64,000 nucleotides of DNA from Limnobaculum allomyrinae (GCF_016649425.1 NZ_JADRCR010000004.1:62001-126000), one strand, 5' to 3'; positions 1-8,722 are shown, counted from the first letter of the stretch. A program made the numbers and translations. Notes: generated from the sequence alone by a model not told the origin.

Positions 1-233
1 ATTTTGTTATCGCGCACCGGGCGGGTAGGGTTTACGTGGTCTACATTCAGCAAGACGCTTTCAGGTCGCCATGCCTTGCGGTTCTTCTCTCTTAGCCCGC
101 TGAATGCCTGTGGGCTGGTGTATTCATTCAGTATGGAACGGTCAATATACAGCAGCACATTGCCCTGATCGTCCAGCTCACGGACGGTATGGGAATCAAT
201 CAGTTTTCGATATAAGGTTTTTGCACAAGCCAT
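1..233 (-). CDS. LeuC-type 3-isopropylmalate dehydratase large subunit, N-terminal part (runs off window)
   Basis: The reverse strand encodes 77 codons from an ATG at 233 that stay open to the window edge. The translation begins [20 protein letters not shown] and continues with [20 protein letters not shown] and [10 protein letters not shown], the N-terminal signature of the aconitase-superfamily LeuC subunit, which isomerises 2- and 3-isopropylmalate with a 4Fe-4S cluster. The cluster cysteines lie outside the window. The HVNPT wording after the VD motif differs from canonical enterobacterial LeuC (DHNVST) and resembles a second LeuC-like paralogue known in some proteobacteria. That subgroup call is from memory. 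It starts 34 bp after the hydrolase gene, so the two are probably co-transcribed. The SD is weak (AAGAGAA). Confidence 0.8.
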   Translation of the reverse strand, partial: MACAKTLYRKLIDSHTVRELDDQGNVLLYIDRSILNEYTSPQAFSGLREKNRKAWRPESVLLNVDHVNPTRPVRDNK

Positions 234-267
234 GATGTTGTTCTCTTGGTTCGTTTTCTGGTTGGCA

Positions 268-1152
268 TTAGCGAATGGAGGCAAAAAAATCCATTACTTC
301 TCTGGTGAGCAGCTCAGGCACTTCTTCAGCAATATAATGGCCGGATGGCATAGTTTTTCCCTGCACATTGGTGGAGACTTTCTTCCATTCCGTCAGCGCA
401 TCAAAACATTGCTCTATTGCGCCATGTTGTCCCCACAGTGCCAGCATTGGGCAAGTCATGTGGTGCCCTCGATCCAGATCGTGCTGGTCGTGCTCCAGAT
501 CGATACCGGCGCTGGCCCGATAATCTTCACAGACGCCATAAGCGGCACCGGGAAGGCTCAGGCAGCGTTGATATTCAGCCAGTGCTTGTGGGGTAAATGG
601 CGCCATACCCGCGCTGCGAACTCCCATTACGCTGTGCAGATAAAGTAAGGGATCACTTTCGATTAATTTTTCCGGGAAAGGGGTAGGGCGAATCAGCGTA
701 AACCAGTGCCAGTAGGCGCGGGCAAATTTTTCATCGGTTTGGCGGTACATGGCCAGCGTTGGGGCAATATCCAGCAGAACCATTCCTGATACCGCATCTG
801 CATGGTCCAGTGCCAGACGGTGGGCTACACGCGCACCTCTGTCATGTGCCAGCACATAGAATTGAGAGAACCCCAGTTGATTCATCAGTTCACGCATGTC
901 CTGAGCCATCAGACGCTTGGAATAGAGGCTCTGACCCGGTGGAGAGATCGGTTTATCGCTGTCTCCGTATCCACGCAGGTCGGCCGTCACAATGGTAAAG
1001 TGCTGTGCCAGAGCCGGAGCCACCTTATGCCACATCATATGAGTTTGGGGATGGCCATGAAGCATCAACAGCGCAGGCCCCTGACCGGCGGTGCGATAAC
1101 TAATATCTATATGATTAACTTTGCATTTTTTTTGTTCTAATCCAGCCAACAT
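268..1152 (-). CDS. Alpha/beta hydrolase, fluoroacetate (haloacetate) dehalogenase-like
   Basis: A 294-aa alpha/beta hydrolase. It carries the oxyanion region LHGHPQT (31-37), [11 protein letters not shown] (58-68), an aspartate rather than serine nucleophile in AHDRGAR (Asp104), and a C-terminal catalytic histidine in SGHY (His272). Around these sit Arg105, Arg108, Asp128, His149, Trp150 and Tyr211. This is the residue set and nearly the numbering of fluoroacetate dehalogenases, where Arg105/Arg108 bind the carboxylate and His149/Trp150/Tyr hold the halide. The family converts haloacetates to glycolate through an aspartyl ester. Many homologues are annotated only as alpha/beta hydrolases, so the true substrate is uncertain. 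The enzyme is cytoplasmic, with no signal peptide. It lies upstream of the LeuC-like gene in an apparent two-gene unit. Confidence 0.8.
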   Translation of the reverse strand: MLAGLEQKKCKVNHIDISYRTAGQGPALLMLHGHPQTHMMWHKVAPALAQHFTIVTADLRGYGDSDKPISPPGQSLYSKRLMAQDMRELMNQLGFSQFYVLAHDRGARVAHRLALDHADAVSGMVLLDIAPTLAMYRQTDEKFARAYWHWFTLIRPTPFPEKLIESDPLLYLHSVMGVRSAGMAPFTPQALAEYQRCLSLPGAAYGVCEDYRASAGIDLEHDQHDLDRGHHMTCPMLALWGQHGAIEQCFDALTEWKKVSTNVQGKTMPSGHYIAEEVPELLTREVMDFFASIR

Positions 1153-1238
1153 TGCGACATCCTCCCGCTATCAGATCGTTATTAAGCATTGTAAATAGCC
1201 TGTTGGCATTAACAATAGAGCGTTATGTGAACAGATTA

Positions 1239-1253
1239 AACACAATTTGTGTT
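1239..1253. promoter_or_regulatory. 15-bp palindrome upstream of the dehalogenase-like gene
   Basis: AACACA-ATT-TGTGTT is a perfect 6+6 bp inverted repeat about 90 bp upstream of the hydrolase start. It looks like an operator for a dimeric regulator, but no regulator gene is visible beside it, so its role is inferred. The surrounding 1153-1474 gap is otherwise AT-rich and contains only this palindrome and one terminator-like hairpin. Confidence 0.3.
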
Positions 1254-1426
1254 GAATACGGTTAAAAATCGAGCGATGAACGGTGGCTCAGGCAATGAAT
1301 ATGTTAGTGGTCACTAACTTAATAATGAAAAATAAATCTATTTAAATGATTATTAAGGATATTTATTTTTTCTGGTATTTGATGCAGATAATCTGAAAAG
1401 CGAATCAATAAGGAAGAATCGTTAGT

Positions 1427-1452
1427 AAGCACTCACTGGGAGAGTGCTTTTT
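1427..1452. terminator. Hairpin terminator next to ykgO
   Basis: The 8-bp stem AAGCACTC/GAGTGCTT with a 7-nt loop is followed on the plus strand by a run of T. It lies about 25 bp beyond the stop of the leftward L36 gene. The U-tract favours rightward termination, so it may be bidirectional or only weakly used by ykgO. Confidence 0.5.
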
Positions 1453-1474
1453 ACTAAATTGCTGTGAATAAGGG

Positions 1475-1615
1475 TTAACGTTTTTTCTTTCCACCCTGTA
1501 CCGCTTTAAATCGTGGATTGGTTTTGCATATAACGTAAATCTTGCCCCGGCGGCGCACCACTTTACAGTCCGGGTGGCGCTGTTTGGCGGAACGTAGAGA
1601 ACTTAATACCTGCAT
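1475..1615 (-). CDS. ykgO: 50S ribosomal protein L36, zinc-independent type B (YkgO-like)
   Basis: A 46-aa protein beginning [17 protein letters not shown] and ending [14 protein letters not shown]. It matches the alternative L36 paralogue that lacks the full set of zinc ligands of the primary L36. Under zinc limitation this paralogue replaces the zinc-binding copy and spares zinc. SD AGAGG lies 6 nt before the ATG. A Zur-type operator lies immediately upstream, which supports the assignment. In Escherichia ykgO follows ykgM (alternative L31); here no ykgM is present next to it, so it appears monocistronic. Confidence 0.93.
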   Translation of the reverse strand: MQVLSSLRSAKQRHPDCKVVRRRGKIYVICKTNPRFKAVQGGKKKR

Positions 1616-1630
1616 GAATACCTCTGAATT

Positions 1631-1653
1631 GATATGTTATAATATAACAATTG
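1631..1653 (-). promoter_or_regulatory. Zur operator
   Basis: The core TGTTATAATATAACA (1635-1649) is a perfect 15-bp palindrome. The 23-bp window matches the enterobacterial Zur consensus (GAAATGTTATA-N-TATAACATTTC, from memory) at about 19-20 positions. It lies 16 bp upstream of the L36B start and overlaps the likely -10 hexamer, as expected for repression by zinc-loaded Zur. Confidence 0.85.
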
Positions 1654-1748
1654 TAAGTATGCACTTACCTTAAGACTGGGTCAATTGGTTGGTGATAAAA
1701 AATACTGGGGTAACTGGGGGAGTCAGGTTGAATAATGAGAAAAGTAGT

Positions 1749-1775
1749 ATCCCGCCTTACAGCGGGATATTTTTT
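1749..1775. terminator. Bidirectional hairpin terminator after psiF
   Basis: ATCCCGC/GCGGGAT stem with a 6-nt loop, followed by a T-run on the plus strand and by a T-rich stretch on the minus strand. It lies just beyond the stop of the leftward PsiF gene. Confidence 0.6.
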
Positions 1776-1791
1776 GTGATGGCGGGAAGAA

Positions 1792-2265
1792 TCAGGCCGC
1801 TTTTTTCAGGCAGGTGTTCATAAAGGTTTTACGGTCTTCGCCTTTCAGGGCTTTATCACCGGCTTCTTTATTACAATCGGCCATTTTTTGTTGCTGTGGC
1901 GTTACGGCCTTTTCAGCCGTATCCGCTTTACCTTTCAAACAACTGCTCATAAAGGCTTTACGATCGTCGCCTTTCAGGGCTTTTTCACCGGCTTCTTTAT
2001 TACAGTCAGCCATTTTTTGTTGCTGAGCGGTCATTTTCTTTTCGCTTTCTGCTGGTTTGGCTTTCAGACAGTTACTCATGAAAGCTTTGCGCTCATCACC
2101 TTTAAGATCTTTGTCTGTTGCTTCTTTATTACAGCTGCTCATTTTATCGCGCTGGGCGGTTTGAGCTTTAGTTGGCTCTTTTGCCGTTGTGTCCGCAGCC
2201 ATCGCCGCTCCGGATAAAAAACAAAGGCTTAGTAAAACGGGTAAAACAGAAGAAATACGCATCAT
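1792..2265 (-). CDS. psiF: PsiF-family periplasmic protein with three PsiF repeats
   Basis: A 157-aa protein starting MMRISS. AAGGGAG lies 7 nt upstream of this ATG, so the start was placed here and not at an upstream in-frame ATG. An N-terminal signal peptide (cleavage near GAAMA-AD) is followed by three near-identical units of about 37 residues. Each has the pattern M-x-x-CNKEA-x-x-K-x-LKG-x-x-RK-x-FM-x-x-CLK, with two cysteines per unit. PsiF in Escherichia is phosphate-starvation induced and of unknown function. Three repeats is more than I recall for that protein. No convincing Pho box was seen upstream; a 9+9 bp palindrome at 2343 may be its operator. Confidence 0.85.
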   Translation of the reverse strand: MMRISSVLPVLLSLCFLSGAAMAADTTAKEPTKAQTAQRDKMSSCNKEATDKDLKGDERKAFMSNCLKAKPAESEKKMTAQQQKMADCNKEAGEKALKGDDRKAFMSSCLKGKADTAEKAVTPQQQKMADCNKEAGDKALKGEDRKTFMNTCLKKAA

Positions 2266-2342
2266 GGTTACTCCCTTCAAATAGTGGAAATCGTGATAAG
2301 CATAGTCCTTGTCGTAATAAAGTGACACTGAGAGGCAAAAAA

Positions 2343-2366
2343 TTTACCGATGTGACGATCGGTAAA
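2343..2366. promoter_or_regulatory. Perfect inverted repeat upstream of psiF
   Basis: TTTACCGAT-N6-ATCGGTAAA, 9-bp arms, about 80 bp upstream of the psiF start codon. There is no T-run, so an operator is more likely than a terminator. The binding protein is unknown. Confidence 0.35.
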
Positions 2367-2401
2367 TCAGAGATAATTTTTTATAATTCAAATGGTTGAT
2401 T

Positions 2402-2438
2402 AAACCTGTTCATCATGTGGATTTAATGAACAGGTTTT
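2402..2438 (-). terminator. xylAB terminator hairpin
   Basis: A perfect 12-bp stem AAACCTGTTCAT/ATGAACAGGTTT with a 12-nt loop starts 8 bp beyond the xylB stop. The U-tract on the minus strand is short (TTTAAT), so termination may be partial. Confidence 0.6.
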
Positions 2439-2445
2439 GGTTTGA

Positions 2446-3897
2446 TTAACACAATGGCAGGAGTTGCTGGTAAAGCGTTTTAAACGTCGCTCTTCTTTCC
2501 TGATAGCGGGCATAAAGCTCAGGATTTGGCTGATGGCGCTGTTCTAACGGCAGTTCCGGGCAGAGATCGGCCAGTGCAACGCCAGGGTTCATGGCAATTT
2601 GCGCCAGTCGCGCTGCTCCCAATGCCGGGCCAACGTCGCCACCGGTACGATATTCCAGCGTTTGGCCGCTGATATCGGCCAGAAGCTGACGCCAGTATGG
2701 GCTACGGGCACCACCGCCAATCAGTGCGATTTGAGTTGGCTTCAGGCCGGTAGCGTGTAATACGTCCATACCATCAGCCAGCGCGAAGCTCACACCTTCC
2801 AGCACCGCTCTGGCCAGGTCGGTTGCGTTATGTTGATGCGTCAGCCCCCAAAATGCGCCTTTAGCCGCCGGGTTATTGTGCGGTGTGCGTTCTCCGGAAA
2901 GATAGGGCAGGAACCAGACTGGCGTATCGGCAGCAGGGGTTTGCTCAATGGCTTTCAACAGTTCCGGTACGCTGGAAATATTGGTTAATTTGCAGGCCCA
3001 GTCAAGACAGGAAGCGGCACTGAGGATCACCGACATTAAGTGCCAGGTATTGGGCAGCGCATGGCAGAAACTGTGAACCGCGCTTTCCGGATTACTCAGG
3101 AAGCCATCGCTGACGGCGAAATAGACACCGGAAGTACCCAATGAAAGCATTGCCTGACCTGTACGGTACAGTCCAATACCAATAGCACCGGCGGCGTTAT
3201 CACCACCACCGGCGGCTACCGGAATTTGGCCAATCTTCCAGCGAGCAGCGATATCCGCTTTAACGTTGCCGGTAATCTGGCAGCCTTCAAACAGTTTCGG
3301 CATATTATTGCGGCTGAGATGGCAGGCAGAGAGGATCTCATCGCTCCAGTCGCGTTTACCCACGTCCATCCACATAGTGCCAGCTGCATCCGACATATCG
3401 CTGGCCAGCTCGCCGGTAATCAGTAAACGTAGGTAATCTTTTGGCAGCAGAACTTTATCTATTGCCTGAAAGATTGCGGGTTCATGTTTTTCCACCCACT
3501 TTAGTTTAGGGGCGGTAAATCCGGGCATCATCAGGTTGCCAGTAATGGCTCTTGACTGAGGAACCTGTTTTTCCAACTCCACACATTCGGCAGCACTGCG
3601 GCCATCGTTCCATAAAATAGCGGGGCGCAATACCTTCATCTGCTTGTCCAGCAGGGTAGCCCCATGCATTTGTCCGGTCAGCCCCATGGCTTTAACTGAA
3701 CTCAAATCATGCTGCGCTGCCAGCGCCAGCATTGCCCGATCGGTGGCTTGCCACCAGTCATCAGGGTTTTGTTCTGACCAAAGGGGATGAGGGCGGGAAA
3801 TAGAAAGTGCTTCAGAGTGAGTGGCAATAACCTGCTGCTGCTCGCTGAGGAGGATAACCTTTACGCCGGAAGTACCGAGGTCGATACCGATGTACAT
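2446..3897 (-). CDS. xylB: Xylulokinase
   Basis: A 483-aa FGGY-family sugar kinase that phosphorylates D-xylulose to xylulose 5-phosphate in the cytoplasm. Visible motifs are the N-terminal phosphate-binding IDLGTSGVK (5-13), the MHGATLL stretch typical of xylulokinases (near 77), the adenosine-binding GGGDNAAGAIGIG (about 230) and the C-terminal GGGARSPYWRQL. Length equals that of enterobacterial XylB (about 484). It is the second gene of a leftward xylA-xylB operon, 239 bp downstream of xylA. That spacer is filled with hairpins (see 3994-4100). Confidence 0.97.
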   Translation of the reverse strand: MYIGIDLGTSGVKVILLSEQQQVIATHSEALSISRPHPLWSEQNPDDWWQATDRAMLALAAQHDLSSVKAMGLTGQMHGATLLDKQMKVLRPAILWNDGRSAAECVELEKQVPQSRAITGNLMMPGFTAPKLKWVEKHEPAIFQAIDKVLLPKDYLRLLITGELASDMSDAAGTMWMDVGKRDWSDEILSACHLSRNNMPKLFEGCQITGNVKADIAARWKIGQIPVAAGGGDNAAGAIGIGLYRTGQAMLSLGTSGVYFAVSDGFLSNPESAVHSFCHALPNTWHLMSVILSAASCLDWACKLTNISSVPELLKAIEQTPAADTPVWFLPYLSGERTPHNNPAAKGAFWGLTHQHNATDLARAVLEGVSFALADGMDVLHATGLKPTQIALIGGGARSPYWRQLLADISGQTLEYRTGGDVGPALGAARLAQIAMNPGVALADLCPELPLEQRHQPNPELYARYQERRATFKTLYQQLLPLC

Positions 3898-3993
3898 AGT
3901 GAGTGATCCTTGTTGTTCAGGATGTTTGTCCTGAATGGTGTTAGTTTCGCCGTTAATCGTTCAGTGTCTATATCGGCATTGTGCTACCGGCGA

Positions 3994-4100
3994 GCAGGGG
4001 CATTAGGGCGAATGCCCCTGCACTGATTCGCTCCAGGCGAAGCAGTGCCTCGACCCGCGTCCATGCGGGTCGTGCTACCCTCTCTCAGTCGTCGGCTGAG
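3994..4100. repeat. Array of consecutive hairpins between xylA and xylB
   Basis: Perfect arms GCAGGGGCATT/AATGCCCCTGC (3994-4004, 4011-4021) are followed by a compound hairpin CACTG-TTCGC/GCGAA-CAGTG (4021-4047). Next come CGACCCGC/GCGGGTCG (4051-4072) and a short CTCAG/CTGAG stem. Such intercistronic REP-like structures are known to protect upstream mRNA and to lower downstream expression. Here that would favour xylA over xylB. Whether the element recurs in the genome cannot be seen from this window. Confidence 0.6.
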
Positions 4101-4136
4101 TTCAAGTGCTCAAATAATAACGTCAAGGTCAAGGAA

Positions 4137-5456
4137 CTATCCAAATAGATACCGGTTCACTAAGTTCTCCAGCAACTCCTGCTGCCCTGACTTATGCTGT
4201 GGTTGCAGGTTATTGCTTTCCACATATTTCGCCAGTGAATCCAGTGAGCTTTCGCCTTCCAGAATTTGTTGCCCCAGTTTGCCATTCCAGCCAGCGTAGC
4301 GCTCGGAGACTTTTTGATCCAGTTTACCGTCTTGTACCATTTTCGCGGCAATTTTCAGCGCCAGCGCCATGGTATCCATGGCACCAATATGGCCATAGAA
4401 CAGGTCGTATTTATCGGTGCTCTGACGGCGTACTTTGGCATCGTAGTTCAGGCCACCGGTGGTGAAACCGCCGGCTTTGATGATTTCATACATAATCAGC
4501 GCGTTTTCTTCTACACTGTTCGGGAACTGGTCGGTATCCCAGCCAAGTTGAGCATCGCCACGGTTGGCATCGACTGAGCCGAAAATACCTAATGCAATGG
4601 CAGAAGCAATTTCATGATGGAAGCTGTGACCCGCCAGCGTAGCGTGGTTGGCTTCGATATTAACCTTAATCTCTTTTTCCAGACCAAACTGCTTCAGGAA
4701 GCCATACACGGTTGCCACATCGTAATCATACTGATGTTTGGTTGGCTCTTGTGGTTTCGGCTCAATTAACAGAGTGCCGTTGAAACCAATTTTATGTTTA
4801 TGTTCCACCACCATTTGCATAAAGCGCCCAAGCTGCTCGCGCTCCTGACGCAGGTCAGTATTTAACAGCGTTTCATAACCTTCGCGGCCGCCCCATAGTA
4901 CATAGTTCTCACCCCCCAGACGTTGAGTGGCTTGCATAGCACTGACTACCTGAGTGGCGGCGTAAGCAAATACTTCCGGATCCGGGTTAGTGGCCGCACC
5001 GGCAGCATAACGTGGGTTAGTGAAGCAGTTTGCCGTGCCCCATAACAGTTTCACGCCGGTTGCCTGCTGCTTTTCTGCCAGTACATCGGTCATTATCGCC
5101 AGATTGTTCAGATACTCTTTAACCGTGCTGCCTTCAGGCGATACGTCTACGTCGTGGAAGCAGTAGAAAGGTACATTTAGCTTATGGAAAAACTCAAAGG
5201 CAACATCCGCTTTGGCTTTTGCCAGTTTGATGGCATCACCCGCTGATTGCCATGGGCGATCGAATGAACCTACGCCAAACATATCGGCACCATTCCAACA
5301 GAAGGTGTGCCAGTAACAGGCGGCGAAGCGCAGATGGTCAGCCATACGTTTACCCAGAACTAACTCATCCGGATTGTAGTGGCGGAAGGCCAGTGGATTG
5401 TTACTGGCGGTGCCTTCGTAGCGCACCTGGTCAAGTTTATCGAAATACTGAGTCAT
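4137..5456 (-). CDS. xylA: Xylose isomerase
   Basis: A 439-aa class II xylose isomerase interconverting D-xylose and D-xylulose with two divalent metal ions. Seen are the catalytic FHDVD motif (His101, Asp104), [18 protein letters not shown] with glutamate and histidine metal ligands, and [17 protein letters not shown] carrying the C-terminal metal-binding aspartates. Length equals the enterobacterial enzyme (440). First gene of the leftward xylAB operon, divergent from xylF across a 662-bp control region with a CRP site at 5690. SD AAGGAAA precedes the ATG. Confidence 0.98.
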   Translation of the reverse strand: MTQYFDKLDQVRYEGTASNNPLAFRHYNPDELVLGKRMADHLRFAACYWHTFCWNGADMFGVGSFDRPWQSAGDAIKLAKAKADVAFEFFHKLNVPFYCFHDVDVSPEGSTVKEYLNNLAIMTDVLAEKQQATGVKLLWGTANCFTNPRYAAGAATNPDPEVFAYAATQVVSAMQATQRLGGENYVLWGGREGYETLLNTDLRQEREQLGRFMQMVVEHKHKIGFNGTLLIEPKPQEPTKHQYDYDVATVYGFLKQFGLEKEIKVNIEANHATLAGHSFHHEIASAIALGIFGSVDANRGDAQLGWDTDQFPNSVEENALIMYEIIKAGGFTTGGLNYDAKVRRQSTDKYDLFYGHIGAMDTMALALKIAAKMVQDGKLDQKVSERYAGWNGKLGQQILEGESSLDSLAKYVESNNLQPQHKSGQQELLENLVNRYLFG

Positions 5457-5689
5457 GGTGGTTTCCTTTAAGCGATGTATTTAGGTCATTAGGTCAGAGT
5501 GTATTGAGCGCGATTTATTTATTATTGAAACAACAAACTGAATAAATAATAAAATTACGTTATTACATTTTTAAAAATATAAATTGATGCAGTTTTAGCG
5601 CTATTTCTTTTATATAGAGGGAATCATAGAGATTTAAAAAAATGAGGGTTATTCCTAGATTTGAATAGTGAATTATGAAATTTAACTAC

Positions 5690-5705
5690 TGTGATTATGC
5701 TCACA
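5690..5705. promoter_or_regulatory. CRP-cAMP site in the xylA/xylF divergent promoter region
   Basis: TGTGATTATGCTCACA matches the CRP core TGTGA-N6-TCACA at all ten conserved positions. It lies 234 bp upstream of xylA and 413 bp upstream of xylF. In Escherichia one CRP site between these operons activates both, which fits catabolite control here. Confidence 0.85.
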
Positions 5706-5790
5706 ATAATAAACCTTAAAAATGCAGGGTGATTATTTTTTATTATGTTTATTTTTATGAGGGTTTTTTAATTATTTCATTAATATACAA

Positions 5791-5890
5791 TAAGTTAAAT
5801 TAAGTTAAGTTAACTTAAGTTAAGTTAAGTTAAGTTAAGTTAAGTTAAGTTAAGTTAAGTTAAGTTAAGTTAAGTTAAGTTAAGTTAATT
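5791..5890. repeat. Tandem pentanucleotide repeat (TAAGT)n in the xyl control region
   Basis: Twenty consecutive 5-bp units. Seventeen are exactly TAAGT, and three carry one substitution each (TAAAT at 5796, TAACT at 5811, TAATT at 5886). The uninterrupted perfect run is 14 units (5816-5885). It lies between the CRP site and xylF, in non-coding DNA. Tracts of this type are prone to slipped-strand copy-number change. Confidence 0.97.
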
Positions 5891-6118
5891 GATTTAAATT
5901 AATATATTTATTGCCATTTTTGTTTCCTTAGCAAAACATGACCTCTCTCAAAAAAATGGAAATAAACTAAAAAACGTAATAACGGGGTAAGAATCTGTAA
6001 TTGATACTCTGGTTATAACTGATAACACTATAGCGGTTAAATATTTATCGGTAATAAATAGAAACGGGAAAATACCCACTTTCACTGAAATAGCTTAACC
6101 AAAATAGGATGTTATCAA

Positions 6119-7117
6119 ATGAAATTAAAGCATGTTTTACTTGCCGTTTGTGCATCACTGGCGCTATCAGGACACATGGTAAATGCCAAAGAAGTCAAAA
6201 TAGGTATGGCGATTGACGATCTGCGTTTAGAACGCTGGCAGAAAGATCGCGATATCTTTGTTAAAAAAGCCGAGTCGTTAGGCGCCAAAGTCTTTGTTCA
6301 GTCTGCCAACGGTAACGAAGAGACCCAAATGTCACAGATTGAAAATATGATCAACCGTGGCGTAGACGTATTGGTGATCATTCCTTACAACGGTCAGGTG
6401 TTGAGTAACGTGATTGCAGAAGCTAAACGCGAAGGCATCAAAGTGCTGGCCTATGACCGTATGATTAACGATGCGGATATCGATTTTTATATCTCCTTTA
6501 ACAATGAAAAAGTGGGTGAGTTACAGGCTCAGAGTCTGGTTGAGCGTGTACCTCAGGGTAACTACTTCCTGATGGGTGGCTCACCGGTGGATAACAACGC
6601 TAAGCTGTTCCGTCAGGGGCAGATGAACGTACTTAATCCGCTGATTAAAGAAGGAAAAATCAAGATAGTGGGCGACCAGTGGGTTGATGCCTGGTTAGCC
6701 GAAAACGCGTTGAAAATTATGGAAAACGCCTTAACCGCTAACAATAACAAAATTGATGCAGTGGTTGCCTCCAATGACGCCACCGCCGGTGGTGCGATTC
6801 AGGCACTGGTAGCTCAGGGGCTGTCGGGTAAAGTGGCTATCTCCGGTCAGGATGCCGACCTGGCCGGTATTAAACGTATTGTTGCCGGAACTCAAACCAT
6901 GACGGTGTATAAGCCAATCAGTAAGCTGGCAAACGATGCGGCAGAGATTGCGGTAGAAATGGGTAAAGGCGAGACACCAAAAGCCAACGCCACCCTGAAT
7001 AACGGCAAAAAGGATGTGCCATCTTATCTGCTGACGCCAATTCAGGTGGATAAATCCAATATCGATTCAACTGTTGTGGCCGATGGCTTCCACAGCAAAG
7101 AGAGCATCTATAACTGA
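6119..7117 (+). CDS. xylF: Periplasmic D-xylose-binding protein of the XylFGH ABC importer
   Basis: A 332-aa substrate-binding protein of the ribose/galactose-binding type I fold. A signal peptide (cleavage near VNAKE, about residue 24) is followed by KIGMAIDDLRLERWQKDRD, NRGVDVLVIIPYNGQ and VASNDATAGGAIQAL, all characteristic of XylF. It captures xylose in the periplasm for XylGH. Length is close to the Escherichia protein (330). SD AGGA lies upstream of the ATG. First gene of xylFGH, divergent from xylA and probably activated by XylR-xylose and CRP. Confidence 0.97.
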   Translation: MKLKHVLLAVCASLALSGHMVNAKEVKIGMAIDDLRLERWQKDRDIFVKKAESLGAKVFVQSANGNEETQMSQIENMINRGVDVLVIIPYNGQVLSNVIAEAKREGIKVLAYDRMINDADIDFYISFNNEKVGELQAQSLVERVPQGNYFLMGGSPVDNNAKLFRQGQMNVLNPLIKEGKIKIVGDQWVDAWLAENALKIMENALTANNNKIDAVVASNDATAGGAIQALVAQGLSGKVAISGQDADLAGIKRIVAGTQTMTVYKPISKLANDAAEIAVEMGKGETPKANATLNNGKKDVPSYLLTPIQVDKSNIDSTVVADGFHSKESIYN

Positions 7118-7195
7118 TTTACCTGTAATCGGGTGCTGCCCGGGTGGCATCCGACATCAGCTTAATGCTCGTTATCTCTTTGTGGAGTACATGTG

Positions 7196-8722
7196 ATGCC
7201 ACATCTGTTAGAAATGAAAAACATCACCAAAGCTTTTGGTGATATCAAAGCCGTCGATAGCATCTCCTTAACGTTAGATGCCGGTCAGGTGCTCTCCTTG
7301 TGTGGGGAGAATGGTTCCGGTAAATCAACGCTGATGAAAGTGCTGTGCGGCATCTATCCTTACGGTCAGTATCAGGGCGATATTCTGTTTTCCGGTGACG
7401 TCATACAGGCAAAAACCATTCGCGATACCGAGCAGAAAGGCATTGCCATTATCCATCAGGAACTGGCTCTGGTGAAAGAGATGACCGTGCTGGAGAATAT
7501 TTTCCTTGGTTCGGAACGCGGGCGTTTCGGCATCATGGATTATGACAGCATGTTTTTACGCTGCCAGCGCTTGTTACAACAGGTGAAACTAGCAGTAAGT
7601 CCGGATACTAAAGTGGGTGAGCTGGGGTTAGGACAGCAGCAACTGGTGGAAATTGCCAAAGCGCTGAACAAGCAAGTTCGCCTGCTGGTACTGGATGAAC
7701 CAACGGCATCACTGACGGAAAGCGAAACTGAAATTTTGCTGAATATTATCCGTGACCTGCAAAGCCATGACATTGCCTGTATCTATATTTCTCACAAACT
7801 GAATGAAGTGAAAGCTATCTCCGATCTGATTTGTGTGATTCGCGATGGTAAACATATAGGTACCCGTCAGGCCAGTGAGATGAGCGAAGACGACATTATC
7901 GCCATGATGGTAGGCCGTGAGCTAAAAGAACTCTACCCTCAATCAGAACACACTATTGGTGAAGAGGTGCTGCGGGTGGATAACCTGACCGCCTGGCATC
8001 CGATTAACCGCCATATTCGCCGGGTGAATAATGTCTCTTTCTCTTTGCATAAAGGGGAGATTCTGGGTATTGCCGGTTTGGTGGGTGCAGGCAGAACCGA
8101 AACCGTCCAGTGCCTGTTTGGTGCCTATCGTGGGCGGTGGGAAGGAGAAATTAAAGTTGGTGGCAAAGCAGTAAAAATTCGCAACTGTCAGGATGCTATC
8201 AGCCACGGTATCGCGATGGTACCGGAAGATCGTAAGAAAGACGGAATTATCCCGGTGATGGGGGTTGGCGCCAATATGACGCTGGCGGCACTGGATGATT
8301 TTAGTGGCTGGTTGAGCATACTGGACGATGCCAAAGAGCAGTCCACCATTCAGCAATCTATTGAGCGGTTGAAGGTAAAAACCTCATCGCCGGAATTAGT
8401 CATTGCCCGCCTGAGCGGCGGTAATCAACAAAAAGCCATTCTGGCTAAGTGTCTGTTACTCAATCCTAAAATTCTGATTCTGGATGAGCCAACCCGGGGC
8501 ATTGATATCGGTGCCAAATATGAAATTTATAAGCTGATTAATCAACTGGTTGAGCAGGGTATTGCCCTGATTGTCATCTCTTCAGAATTACCCGAAGTGC
8601 TGGGGCTTAGCGATCGGGTATTAGTGATGCACGAAGGCTGTATTAAAGCGGATTTAGCTAATCGGTCTTTGACACAAGAACAGATTATGGAAGCGGCACT
8701 CAGGAGTGAACAACATGTCTAA
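7196..8722 (+). CDS. xylG: Xylose ABC transporter ATP-binding subunit
   Basis: A 508-aa sugar ABC ATPase with two fused nucleotide-binding domains. The first has Walker [10 protein letters not shown] (about 40), signature [12 protein letters not shown] and Walker [12 protein letters not shown]. The second has a degenerate Walker A (GLVGAGRTE), signature LSGGNQQKA and Walker [13 protein letters not shown], as in the Xyl/Ara/Rbs importers. The start is the ATG at 7196 ([10 protein letters not shown]), which aligns with Escherichia XylG; a GTG immediately precedes it. It couples ATP hydrolysis to xylose import with XylF and XylH. It overlaps the start of xylH by 8 bp, indicating translational coupling. 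Confidence 0.97.
   Translation: MPHLLEMKNITKAFGDIKAVDSISLTLDAGQVLSLCGENGSGKSTLMKVLCGIYPYGQYQGDILFSGDVIQAKTIRDTEQKGIAIIHQELALVKEMTVLENIFLGSERGRFGIMDYDSMFLRCQRLLQQVKLAVSPDTKVGELGLGQQQLVEIAKALNKQVRLLVLDEPTASLTESETEILLNIIRDLQSHDIACIYISHKLNEVKAISDLICVIRDGKHIGTRQASEMSEDDIIAMMVGRELKELYPQSEHTIGEEVLRVDNLTAWHPINRHIRRVNNVSFSLHKGEILGIAGLVGAGRTETVQCLFGAYRGRWEGEIKVGGKAVKIRNCQDAISHGIAMVPEDRKKDGIIPVMGVGANMTLAALDDFSGWLSILDDAKEQSTIQQSIERLKVKTSSPELVIARLSGGNQQKAILAKCLLLNPKILILDEPTRGIDIGAKYEIYKLINQLVEQGIALIVISSELPEVLGLSDRVLVMHEGCIKADLANRSLTQEQIMEAALRSEQHV

Noticed and set aside
232-648. 138-codon rightward ORF at the left end
   Set aside because: It is the antisense of the conserved dehalogenase-like gene and has no homologous features.
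2266-2400. Pho box upstream of psiF
   Set aside because: No paired CTGTCAT-like 7-mers at proper spacing; only an unrelated palindrome is visible.
5791-5890. CRISPR array
   Set aside because: Units are 5 bp with no spacers, and no cas genes are present; it is a simple tandem repeat.
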